64,000 nt of DNA from MFD04716-140 sp963703125 (GTDB lineage Bacteria > Bacteroidota > Bacteroidia > Flavobacteriales > Flavobacteriaceae): positions 3,100,001 to 3,164,000 of the forward strand of contig OY969790.1 in assembly GCA_963703125.1 (NCBI GenBank), given 5' to 3'. Positions 29,541 to 38,418 of the stretch are shown here, piece by piece. The notes beneath the pieces are model-generated. The model was given only the letters and a program-made list of their open reading frames with translations. It ran no database searches and was not told the DNA's origin. The position numbers and the translations under genes are program-made. The number at the start of each line of letters is the position of its first letter. Positions within the stretch are counted from its first letter, which is position 1.

Positions 29541-30658
29541 ATGAAAGTACTACATCTGTGCAATGATTACTTAGGTTCAAAAGTACATAGGAATTTATAT
29601 ACTGCATTAGCTCCTTTAGCAGTGAAGCAAGTCGTTTATTTTCCATTGCGTTCTTGGAAAGCCCCAAATGCGATAAAAGAAATTAGAAAGATTGAAACCA
29701 TTGTAGGTTTTCAATTAAAAATGTACCATAAGATCTTTTTTAGGAAAAAAATCGCGGATCTGTATCATGATTTATGCATGAAAATAGATTTTAAGGACAT
29801 TGATCTTATCCACGCCACGACACTCTTTAGCGATGGGGCTTTAGCCTACAAAATCTTCAAAAATAATGGAATACCATATGTATTAGCGGTAAGAACTGTG
29901 GATGTAAATAGATTTTTGAAGCTGCGTCCGGATCTGTTTTTTATGGCGAAAGCCATTTTATCAAATGCCACTTCGATTATTTTTATCAGTGAAGCGTTAA
30001 AAACTAATTTTTTTAAACATCTATTCATCAAAACTTTCATGCCTGGTCTCATTTCTAAATCAAAGGTCATTTATAATGGAATTGATTCGTATTGGTTAGA
30101 AAATAAAATGGGGGTTCATGTAATAAGACCAACAAAAATACTTTACGTCGGATATTTTGATAATAATAAAAATGTCCTTCGATTGATACAAGCCTTTATG
30201 CAATTGAAAAAAGAGTTTCCCCAAATTGAATTAAACTTGGTGGGGGAGAAAGAGGTAGTCAATTTGATAGAATAAGGCATATTGTGAACAAGAATAATGG
30301 GGTAAATTTTTTAGGTTCGGTATATGAAAAAGAGGAGCTGTTAAAAATATATAGAGCCAACCATATTTTTGCGATGGTTTCGAAGAGGGAAACTTTTGGC
30401 CTGGTCTATTTAGAGGCGTTAACACAGGGATTACCATTACTATATACCAAATCTCGGGGAATAGACGGGATTTTTAAGGAACGTATTGGAGAAGCGGTTG
30501 ACCCATACTCTGTAAATTCAATAAAAAACGGACTACAAAAAATGATTGCCAATTATGAAGAATATGATACCTATGTGAATTTTTCCGATTTTGATTGGGA
30601 GGGCATCGCCCAAAAGTATTATGAAATGTATGATACCATTATTCAACAAAATTCGTAA
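29541..30658 (+). pseudogene. Glycosyltransferase family 4 with a frameshift in a G run
   Basis: The first frame (MKVLHLCNDYLGSKVHRNLY...) is open to TAA at 30275 and includes FISEALKTNFFKHLF and KILYVGYFDNNKNVLRLIQA. The donor domain then goes on in another frame: GGERGSQFDRIRHIVNKNNG, VNFLGSVYEKEELLKIYRAN, RETFGLVYLEALTQGLPLLY. The shift falls in the run of five G at 30242-30246; a sixth G would restore LVGGERGSQF. Restored length is about 372 residues. The G run makes either a read error or slippage (phase-variable glycosylation) possible. In the given sequence the enzyme is inactive. Confidence 0.8.
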
Positions 30659-30794
30659 TTGCTCTATGACCTAACAAACAGACTTTATATGCTGTTCGTC
30701 GAAAAAAAGCTAAACTTCGTCGATAAAACTTAATTATCAGGTAGCTTTGAAAAATTTATTTAAAACCTAACCCTTTTTTAACTGTGCCTTTTTT

Positions 30795-32819
30795 ATGAAT
30801 AAAGACACCTTAATTCTGTTGCAGGTGATAGTTTTTTTTACATTCATTTTCGGCTTATTTTCCTGTTCTAAGGATTCCGACTTAGTTACGGATTATCAGC
30901 TATCAGAGGGTATACAGGTAGTACAAAACAAAAACGACTCTACCCAAGTGCATGTGACGGTCCCGCTTAAATCGCCATTTCCATATTGTCAGTCAGATTC
31001 CAATCCCATTGGTGGAGGTTCTGGTTACACCGCTATTTTGACCCCTTCTGATGCGACCATTTACATCAAAACGTTCAACTCCATTACCGATTTTAAAAAT
31101 ACGATCGAAAGTGCACCGGAAGGTTCAATTATCTATATTGATGACGCTCTTTCCATTGATTTGACAGGGCTATATACTCAAACAGGGAGTGCCTCTATAC
31201 GTGTACCCGCTGCAGTAACCATTGCCAGTGGTCGAGGAATAGGTCTTGGAGCACATATTTATACGAATGATTATGGTAATTGGGACAGTGCCGTTGAAGA
31301 GAGCAAACCACTTTTTTGGGTAAATGGGAATGATGTGCGATTTACCGGAATTCGATTGCAAGGCCCAACACAAGAGATAGGGAGTGCAACGGAAAAAAGC
31401 CAAATAAAAATTAGGACTGCAATTGCAATTATTGGTTATGACGGATTGGAAATAGATAATTGCGAATTGTATGGCTGGCCATTCGCGAGTATTCAAATTG
31501 GAGGAGAAAATACTTCGGGGTCTTTTCGCAATAACAAGATCCATCACAATAGTATTAATAATAACCGTCAATTGTCTTTAGGATATGGTGCTGTGATTTA
31601 TAATGGCTATGCCGATATTAGTTCCAATATCTTCATGGCCAACCGACATGATATTGCAGGGAGCGGACAATCAGGTAGCGGATACGAGGCCTCATGTAAT
31701 TTGATACTTTCCGGGGGTATTGGACATAATTTTGACATGCATGCCGAAGGACCTCAGGATAGCACACCAAATGCGGGAAGTTTTGTCTTTATCCATCATA
31801 ACGATTTTGAAGATGTTGGAACTAATCGATACAATGCTCAGGGGAAAGATAATATCATAATCCGTGGACGTCCAGAAATACAATGCCGTATTGAAAACAA
31901 TCGTTTTAAACATGCCAATCCAAATGCCGCGATACGTCAGATTAATAGTTTTGGGGGTTATGGCAACATGTTGGTTTGGAACAATATTTACCAGGAAAAA
32001 AATTATATTGGCTGGTATGTGAGGAAGCAGTGGATCAAATCAAATGCCAGTAATTTTGTGAACCTGAAGTCTTCCAATGATGATTTGATGAAAAGTCCGG
32101 AAAGTGGAAGTGATTATCAATATGATTATGCTTTTGGTGACTATGATGGGGACGGCAACACGGATATCTATAAATTGGAAAATGGCATGTTATACACACT
32201 TCCTTTGAACGCTACAAGCTCTGGCCCTTCAACGCCCTGGCGACCTATATTAAGAACAGCACATACATTTAAATCATTGTGTTTCGGATTCTATGACGGT
32301 GACGATCATACCGATATTGTTATGCAAGAAGAAAATACGATCAGTATTTCATCGGGAGCCAATAGTCCTTGGCGGCCATTGTTAAATACAACTTATAAAT
32401 TGGCCGCCATGCGATCAGGCGATTTTGATGGTAATGGCATTCAGGATCTGTTCTTGTCCATCGGAAACAAATGGATGGTTTCACATGATTCCAACGCCAA
32501 TTGGCAGACTATTAACACTTCCACTGCAAACCCTAATAATCTAAAATTGGGCTACTTCAATAGCATTAAGAAAAGTGATGTGCTAAAAATAGAAGCATCC
32601 CATTTAATGGTTTCTTTTGATGGCACCTCAGATTGGACCACTTTTGGAAGTACTACTTTTAATGCGGCCGATCTTGAAATCGCAGATTTTGATGGCGACA
32701 ATTTATCAGATGTAATACAGTTCAAACTGGCACAGGTGCTCATAAACGGTGATTCAACTTGGCAACAATGTCAAACCGATAATTTTCCCATTGCTTCATT
32801 CCCTTATGGAGATTTCTAA
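30795..32819 (+). CDS. Lipoprotein with right-handed beta-helix and FG-GAP-like repeats
   Basis: 674 residues; lipobox LFSCS with Cys24. Residues about 100-420 look like a pectate-lyase-type right-handed beta-helix: repeated short strands with N-rich turns (GLEIDNCELYGWPFASIQIG, SFRNNKIHHNSINNNRQLSL, ADISSNIFMANRHDIAGSGQ). From about 440 there are calcium-type repeats: FGDYDGDGNTDIYKL, FGFYDGDDHTDIVM, SGDFDGNGIQDLFL, IADFDGDNLSDVIQ. Such helices bind or cleave acidic polysaccharides. Its place in the middle of the biosynthesis locus suggests a lyase or epimerase that acts on the finished polymer at the cell surface, but no catalytic residues are recognised. Confidence 0.75.
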   Translation: MNKDTLILLQVIVFFTFIFGLFSCSKDSDLVTDYQLSEGIQVVQNKNDSTQVHVTVPLKSPFPYCQSDSNPIGGGSGYTAILTPSDATIYIKTFNSITDFKNTIESAPEGSIIYIDDALSIDLTGLYTQTGSASIRVPAAVTIASGRGIGLGAHIYTNDYGNWDSAVEESKPLFWVNGNDVRFTGIRLQGPTQEIGSATEKSQIKIRTAIAIIGYDGLEIDNCELYGWPFASIQIGGENTSGSFRNNKIHHNSINNNRQLSLGYGAVIYNGYADISSNIFMANRHDIAGSGQSGSGYEASCNLILSGGIGHNFDMHAEGPQDSTPNAGSFVFIHHNDFEDVGTNRYNAQGKDNIIIRGRPEIQCRIENNRFKHANPNAAIRQINSFGGYGNMLVWNNIYQEKNYIGWYVRKQWIKSNASNFVNLKSSNDDLMKSPESGSDYQYDYAFGDYDGDGNTDIYKLENGMLYTLPLNATSSGPSTPWRPILRTAHTFKSLCFGFYDGDDHTDIVMQEENTISISSGANSPWRPLLNTTYKLAAMRSGDFDGNGIQDLFLSIGNKWMVSHDSNANWQTINTSTANPNNLKLGYFNSIKKSDVLKIEASHLMVSFDGTSDWTTFGSTTFNAADLEIADFDGDNLSDVIQFKLAQVLINGDSTWQQCQTDNFPIASFPYGDF

Positions 32820-33075
32820 TTTCAGGCAAGTTTAAATTTTAGAAATGCTGCTCATTAATTTCATTAATTTGTAAATCTTTTTTGCCAGATATCCTTAAAG
32901 GTAGTAATTGGTTTTATGCCAAGAATACCTTTTGAAATATAAAGGCCCATGGACATCGTGTTTATGAATAGGTACTAAAGTTTAATAATCTCACAGATTC
33001 AACGAAAATTTCTTATTTATTAGTTTTATCAATTCATTTTTTGATATATTGCCGAGTATAAAGAATTTCACCCCA

Positions 33076-34281
33076 ATGAATATTCTCTTCTTAACCGACA
33101 ACTTCCCCCCGGAAGTAAACGCTCCTGCTACGCGCACTTTTGAACATTGTGTTCAATGGTCAATGCAAGGTGCCAAAGTTACCGTGATTACTTGTGCTCC
33201 TAACTTTCCGCAAGGGCAGGTCTACCCAGGGTATCGAAATAAAATCTATCAAAAAGAAATTGTTCAAGGCATTACGGTGATTCGTGTATGGTCTTACATT
33301 TCTGCCAACGAAGGATTTGTGAAGCGTATTTTGGATTACGTCTCTTTTGCCATTAGCGCCTTTATTGCAGGTCTTTTTATAAAGAGTGATGTGATTATTG
33401 CAACATCTCCACAATTTTTTACGGCCCTATCCGGTAAGGCCTTAAGTTTTTGGAAACGAACTCCATGGGTTATGGAAGTGCGCGACCTATGGCCGGAATC
33501 TATTAAGACTGTTGGTGCCATGAAAGATGGAATGCTAATTAAATATTTGGAATGGCTGGAAATGCGATGCTATAGAAGTGCCTCGAAAATAATTACGGTT
33601 ACCGACTCTTTCAAGACTATAATTTCCGAAAAAGGGATTGACCCTACTAAAATAGATGTGGTGAAAAACGGAGCAAATCTTGGTCTATTTAAACCAGGCA
33701 AAAAAAATCAATCGCTTCTAGAATCGTTGAAACTAAATAATAAAATTATTCTGGGATATATGGGTACCCACGGCATGGCGCATAAGTTGGATTTTCTGAT
33801 AGATTGTGCCAAATTACTTGTGGATACCAACTACCATTTTCTGTTTATTGGATCGGGAGCGGAAAAGGATAAATTACTTGAAAAAATACGAAATGAAAAT
33901 ATCAAAAATGTTACTTTACTGGATGCTGTTCCTAAAGAGGAACTAAAGGAATATATCTCAATTTTAGATGTTTCCCTCATTAATTTACGAAAAAGCGAAC
34001 TATTTAAAACCGTGATTCCTTCCAAAATATTCGAGAATGCCGCCATGGAAATTCCAATACTTTTAGGCGTAGATGGGGAGGCAAGAGGTATTTTGGAAAA
34101 ATATGGCGCAGGTTTATTCTATGAACCTGAAAATGAAGGCGACTTCCTTACCAAATTAGGCATGATCATGAGACCTGAATTAAGGGAATCGTTCCAAAAA
34201 GGGGGTAATGATCTAGCCAATGAATTTGATCGTAAAAAACAAGCCTCCTTAATGCTGGACAGCTTGGAAAAATTATTGTGA
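33076..34281 (+). CDS. Glycosyltransferase family 4, WbuB-like
   Basis: ATG at 33076 gives MNILFLTDNFPPEVNAPATR, the standard start; a frame from TTG 33049 adds nine unrelated residues. 401 residues. WSMQGAKVTVITCAPNFPQG, SPQFFTALSGKALSFWKRTP, WVMEVRDLWPESIKTVGAMK and ILLGVDGEARGILEKYGAGL match WbuB/WcaI-type GT4 enzymes, which often transfer N-acetylfucosamine-type sugars. A WecB-like epimerase gene follows, which would fit a 2-acetamido sugar donor. The stop codon lies inside a terminator-like hairpin. Confidence 0.85.
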   Translation: MNILFLTDNFPPEVNAPATRTFEHCVQWSMQGAKVTVITCAPNFPQGQVYPGYRNKIYQKEIVQGITVIRVWSYISANEGFVKRILDYVSFAISAFIAGLFIKSDVIIATSPQFFTALSGKALSFWKRTPWVMEVRDLWPESIKTVGAMKDGMLIKYLEWLEMRCYRSASKIITVTDSFKTIISEKGIDPTKIDVVKNGANLGLFKPGKKNQSLLESLKLNNKIILGYMGTHGMAHKLDFLIDCAKLLVDTNYHFLFIGSGAEKDKLLEKIRNENIKNVTLLDAVPKEELKEYISILDVSLINLRKSELFKTVIPSKIFENAAMEIPILLGVDGEARGILEKYGAGLFYEPENEGDFLTKLGMIMRPELRESFQKGGNDLANEFDRKKQASLMLDSLEKLL

Positions 34282-34307
34282 AGAAGTTTAAAAACTTCAC
34301 AATAATT
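34271..34307 (+). terminator. Perfect 13-bp hairpin overlapping the end of the WbuB-like gene
   Basis: AATTATTGTGAAG (34271-34283) pairs with CTTCACAATAATT (34295-34307) over an 11-base loop; the right arm is followed by TTATC. The left arm includes the last codons and TGA of the coding sequence. An alternative inner stem GAAGTTT/AAACTTC is also possible. With only a short T run it may be a terminator or a processing/stability hairpin. Confidence 0.55.
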
Positions 34308-34445
34308 TTATCGCAAAACTAATTCTTCTACTTTAATCACTTATTGTTCCACCCAAAATTTGGCCCATCTCTACAAACTTTTGAGGAAATATAAATTTAG
34401 AAAATCAGTTAGCTTTTTCTAACCAACAGTCTTTATATTCCAACT

Positions 34446-35540
34446 ATGAAAAACATTACACTTGTAGCCGGTGCCCGTCCCAACTTTATGAAAATAGCTC
34501 CTATAATTCATGCTATTAAAGCTACCCAGGAGCAAGGTGCAACTATTACCTATCGCCTAGTACACACTGGGCAACATTATGATAAAAAAATGTCCGGTGA
34601 TTTTTTTGAGCAATTGGGAATCCCTGAACCGGATGTAAATTTAGAGGCCGGTGGCCGTTCCCAAGCGGAACAAACAGCCCACATCATGGTGGGTTTTGAA
34701 AAAGATCTGACTAAAAACCCCTGTGATTTGATATTGGTGGTGGGTGATGTGACATCTACCATGGCCTGTGCAATTGTTGCGCAGAAGTTGCAGACGAAAG
34801 TGGCGCATGTTGAAGGTGGCATTCGTTCCTACGACTGGACTATGCCGGAGGAAATAAATAGGCTGGTGACCGATGCCATCACAAACTATTTTTTTACCAC
34901 TTCTGAAATTGCCAATCAAAATTTAAATGAAAGTGGCGTCAAGAATGAAAATATCTTCTTTGTAGGAAATACAATGATCGATACATTGGTCAAACAAAGG
35001 CCCCGATTTAGAAAACCTGAATTTTGGAATCGATTAAAATTACAAGATCAAAACTATATGGTCATAACCTTACATCGTCCTTCGAATGTGGATCAAGAAT
35101 CTGTATTAAAGGAAGTATTGGATGAAATAATTAGATGTACCAAAGGCCTGTCCTTGATATTTCCCGTACATCCGCGTACCGCCAAGATAGTAGAAAAATT
35201 GGGCATAAGACATCCATGCCTGCACATGATAGAACCTATGGGTTATTTGGAGTTCAACTATTTGGTAGAGCGTGCCAAAGCGGTCATTACCGATTCAGGT
35301 GGCATTACGGAAGAAACAACTGTCATGGGTGTACCTTGTATGACCCTTCGTGACAATACCGAACGTCCAGAGACCATCTCCGAAGGCACCAACGAACTTA
35401 TAGGCACAAACCCCAAAGGGATTCAACCTGCCATGGAAAAATTATTTTCCGGGCAATGGAAGAAAGGCAGTATTCCCCATCTATGGGACGGCAAAACAGC
35501 GGAACGCATTGTTGATATATTAGTTGCGATGCCCAATTAA
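34446..35540 (+). CDS. wecB: Non-hydrolysing UDP-GlcNAc 2-epimerase-like (WecB family)
   Basis: 364 residues of the GT-B-like epimerase fold: MKNITLVAGARPNFMKIAPI, TGQHYDKKMSGDFFEQLGIP, DVTSTMACAIVAQKLQTKVA, HVEGGIRSYDWTMPEEINR, TLHRPSNVD, FPVHPRTAK and TDSGGITEETTVMGVPCMTL, then RDNTERPETI. It interconverts UDP-GlcNAc and UDP-ManNAc, or acts on a related sugar: the HVEGGIRSYDWTMPEE variant also occurs in relatives that work on diacetamido uronic acids or fucosamine precursors. No UDP-ManNAc dehydrogenase (WecC) is seen in the window. 905 of the bases upstream belong to another gene plus a 164-base gap, so it may have its own promoter. Confidence 0.85.
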   Translation: MKNITLVAGARPNFMKIAPIIHAIKATQEQGATITYRLVHTGQHYDKKMSGDFFEQLGIPEPDVNLEAGGRSQAEQTAHIMVGFEKDLTKNPCDLILVVGDVTSTMACAIVAQKLQTKVAHVEGGIRSYDWTMPEEINRLVTDAITNYFFTTSEIANQNLNESGVKNENIFFVGNTMIDTLVKQRPRFRKPEFWNRLKLQDQNYMVITLHRPSNVDQESVLKEVLDEIIRCTKGLSLIFPVHPRTAKIVEKLGIRHPCLHMIEPMGYLEFNYLVERAKAVITDSGGITEETTVMGVPCMTLRDNTERPETISEGTNELIGTNPKGIQPAMEKLFSGQWKKGSIPHLWDGKTAERIVDILVAMPN

Positions 35541-35819
35541 TGTAACTTTAGAAGAAACAAACATAAAATTAATCGGAAATGTCCATTTAGTGGGTATTTC
35601 CTTGTTGGGATAAAAAATGGTAATTTGCACAGTAAACCCTGTCGGGAATTTTTGGAAATTGAATTTTCGAGAAATTTCATGAAGCTCAACCAGAGAAAAT
35701 CTTCTTAGCCATTATTAAAGAAGGATTTGAAATTGAAAATATTGATAGGAAAGTGATATTTTGAAATTACTTAATTACTTTGATTTTGTAAAGAGCAATT
35801 ATTGATACTTAGATAAAAC
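35541..35819. other. Gap before the tyrosine kinase gene
   Basis: 279 bases without a gene. AATTACTTTGATTTTG near 35771 is close to, but not an exact match of, the flavobacterial TAnnTTTG -7 element, and I see no TTG at the right distance. A promoter for the next gene is likely but not located. Confidence 0.35.
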
Positions 35820-38165
35820 ATGCAAGATGCACCGTTTAGTTTAGACAGTAGAAAAGAGGATCAGCCAATTATCCTTAAGGATGAGTTGTTAAAGTACTTG
35901 CGCTATTGGCCCTGGTTTCTCATTTCAGGTTTGTTATGCATAGGTTTGGGTTATGTTTATATGCGCTACGCTCCGATTAAATGGGAATCGGTTGCCAAAA
36001 TTGAAATCATCGATGCTTCAAAGGAAATGGATATTACGTCTAATACCATGGCGATTTTGAGGGGCAATACAAATATTAATTTAGACAATGACATAGAAAT
36101 TTTGAAATCATATCGGATTTTAAGTCAAGTGGCCGTAGCATTGAACCTGGATATTTCGTACTTCAAAAAAGGCCAAATTAAGACCACAGAAATATGGAAT
36201 CCGCCCTTTGCCATTACAAAATTAATGTCGGAAGATAGCATCATAAGCACTAGGATTTATGACATTGTTTTGAATGATTCGGAGGCTAACATAACCAATA
36301 TTATGGGAGAAAAAACAACCGTTTATTTTAGTAGTGCCGATACCATACCAACCGGGCTCCCATTTAGTATCAATATGCGTAATAATGCCAGACCAAAAAG
36401 TTATGAAAATATTGATTTTCGGGTAGTTCTAAATCCTATTAAGACATCCGTTCTCAATCTGGCCAAGAACTTGGTTGTTGAACCATCCAATAAAAATGGT
36501 CAAATACTTTCACTAATATTGGAAGGAGAGAGCAAAGAACGTTCGGAGACCATTTTAAATGAACTTATCAATAAATTTAACCAAGACGGTATATCCGATA
36601 GGCAGCTAGTTTCCAAACGTACCTTGGACTTTATTGATGAACGATTTGCAGATCTTTCAGGAGAATTGGATTCCATTGAAGGGGGCAAAGAAAATTTTAA
36701 ACGACGAAATAGTCTTTCTTATATTGAAAGTGATGCTGGTATTTCACTCCAACGGAAGGTCGAAACCGGAGATGAAGCTTCCAAATTAGAAACCCAAGTA
36801 GCCTTATCTGAATTACTGAAAAATGCCGTAATGGATCAGGCAGAATATGGCTTGTTACCCGTAAACATAGGTTTAGAGAATAGTGGGGTAAATTCACTGG
36901 TGCAAGAATACAACCAAATGGCCATTGACCGCGATAAATTATTGACTAGTGTGGGTGAAAACCATCCCACTTTGATTAACCTGTCATCTCAATTGGCGCG
37001 GTCCAAGGTGAATATTTTTAAGACCATCAATGTGTACCAAACGCAATTAAAGCTATCCTTACGGCAACTGAACAGAGAAAAGAGCCAAGCAGGCCAAACT
37101 TTTGCTCGTTTACCGGAGAAAGAAAAAATGTTGCGCTCCATTGAGCGTCAACAAAGCATTAAGGAAGACCTGTTTTTATTGCTTTTGCAAAAACGCGAGG
37201 AAGCAGGGATAAATTATGCCGTTACGGCACCATCTGTCAAAGTAGTGGATTATGCCCTGACGGACGATAGACCCGTTTCTCCAAAAAAGAAAATCGTTTA
37301 TTCCTTATCGTTCCTAATGGGGATGTTCTTACCATTTATAGTACTCTATTTTCGATTTTCTTTGGATGGCAAAATACGTAATCAATCGGATATGGAAAGG
37401 TTAAATCCAGATGTACCCATATTGGGCGAAATACCCTTTATCAAGAAAAGTAAAAAATTTACTGTATTCGATGACCGATCCGTTACGGCCGAATCCTTCC
37501 GAATATTGGGCTCCAATTTGAATCATTACCTATCCGCATCAGGTTTGGGAACGGGTAAGGTAATTTATGTTACTTCGGCCATACAGGATGAAGGGAAGAC
37601 CTTGGTTTCCCTAAATTTGTCCTTGGCCTATGCAAGTCTAAAAAAGCGCGTTCTGTTAATTGGCGCCGATCTCAGAAACCCCCAGTTGCAGGACTATTTT
37701 AAAGTGGATAAAAAAGCTATTGGCCTTTCCGATTATCTTTTTGAACCTGAGCTAAATTGGATGGACTGCATTCATGACGGTATCGGTAAAAATGCGGCCC
37801 ATAAGGTCTGTTTTAGCGGAACCATTCCCGCAAGTCCTCCAGAGCTTTTGGCAAGCAATGCTTTTGAGAGGTTTTTAGACCATGCAAAAACTGAATTTGA
37901 CTATATAATCGTGGATACGGCGCCTTGTTTTTTGGTGGCGGACACGCTATTGATCGCTAAATATGCCGATCTGACCTTGTTCATCGCGCGTGCAGGCTTT
38001 ACCGATAAAAGCTTGCTGAAATTTTCTAAGGAACTGGATGAAAACAATCAATTGAAGAACATGGCCTATGTTATTAACGATGTAGAATTTAAAAGGTCAA
38101 AGCGCTATGGGTACGGATATGGCAATCAGAAAACTTCAAAGGTCAAAGGCAAGCCTAGTTACTAA
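35820..38165 (+). CDS. Wzc-type polysaccharide co-polymerase/tyrosine autokinase
   Basis: 781 residues. Wzz-like domain with membrane segments at about 31-49 and 493-515 and a coiled-coil periplasmic part between. The cytoplasmic BY-kinase domain shows VIYVTSAIQDEGKTLVSLN (Walker A, GKT kept but with AIQDEGKT instead of the usual PGEGKS), LLIGADLRNPQ (Walker A') and DYIIVDTAPCFLVADT (Walker B). The C-terminal tyrosine cluster is small: Y763, Y765, Y767 and Y781. It controls chain length and export with an outer-membrane polysaccharide channel (Wza/OPX), which is not encoded in the window. It is the last gene of the locus and is followed by a strong terminator. Confidence 0.88.
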   Translation: MQDAPFSLDSRKEDQPIILKDELLKYLRYWPWFLISGLLCIGLGYVYMRYAPIKWESVAKIEIIDASKEMDITSNTMAILRGNTNINLDNDIEILKSYRILSQVAVALNLDISYFKKGQIKTTEIWNPPFAITKLMSEDSIISTRIYDIVLNDSEANITNIMGEKTTVYFSSADTIPTGLPFSINMRNNARPKSYENIDFRVVLNPIKTSVLNLAKNLVVEPSNKNGQILSLILEGESKERSETILNELINKFNQDGISDRQLVSKRTLDFIDERFADLSGELDSIEGGKENFKRRNSLSYIESDAGISLQRKVETGDEASKLETQVALSELLKNAVMDQAEYGLLPVNIGLENSGVNSLVQEYNQMAIDRDKLLTSVGENHPTLINLSSQLARSKVNIFKTINVYQTQLKLSLRQLNREKSQAGQTFARLPEKEKMLRSIERQQSIKEDLFLLLLQKREEAGINYAVTAPSVKVVDYALTDDRPVSPKKKIVYSLSFLMGMFLPFIVLYFRFSLDGKIRNQSDMERLNPDVPILGEIPFIKKSKKFTVFDDRSVTAESFRILGSNLNHYLSASGLGTGKVIYVTSAIQDEGKTLVSLNLSLAYASLKKRVLLIGADLRNPQLQDYFKVDKKAIGLSDYLFEPELNWMDCIHDGIGKNAAHKVCFSGTIPASPPELLASNAFERFLDHAKTEFDYIIVDTAPCFLVADTLLIAKYADLTLFIARAGFTDKSLLKFSKELDENNQLKNMAYVINDVEFKRSKRYGYGYGNQKTSKVKGKPSY

Positions 38166-38250
38166 TTCTTTCTTGTTAGCTCTTATAAAAAATGGCCATT
38201 AGTCTTACTTGTACACCTTTAACTGATGTTGCAAGGAATGATTTCACAAA

Positions 38251-38280
38251 TAAAAAGTCTTTCATGTGAAAGACTTTTTA
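38251..38280. terminator. Strong bidirectional terminator after the polysaccharide locus
   Basis: TAAAAAGTCTTTCA (38251-38264) pairs with TGAAAGACTTTTTA (38267-38280), a perfect 14-base dyad with A and T runs at the ends. It separates the plus-strand locus from the convergent carboxylesterase gene and can end transcription from both sides. Confidence 0.8.
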
Positions 38281-38418
38281 GTAGGCTAAGTGGCTGCGAA
38301 GACTAGTGGATATTCACTCGCTTAAATATCGTATAAAAAAAATCGAACGGCATAAAAGCAATAGGCATGGTACTATTTCTATAATCGGTCAATTCATTTA
38401 TTTCCGAAAGTTAACTTT

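Noticed and set aside
17190..38165. Enterobacterial common antigen locus proper
   Set aside because: WecC, WecG, RmlA/B and the ECA polymerase are missing and the order differs; only the Fuc4N cassette is similar.
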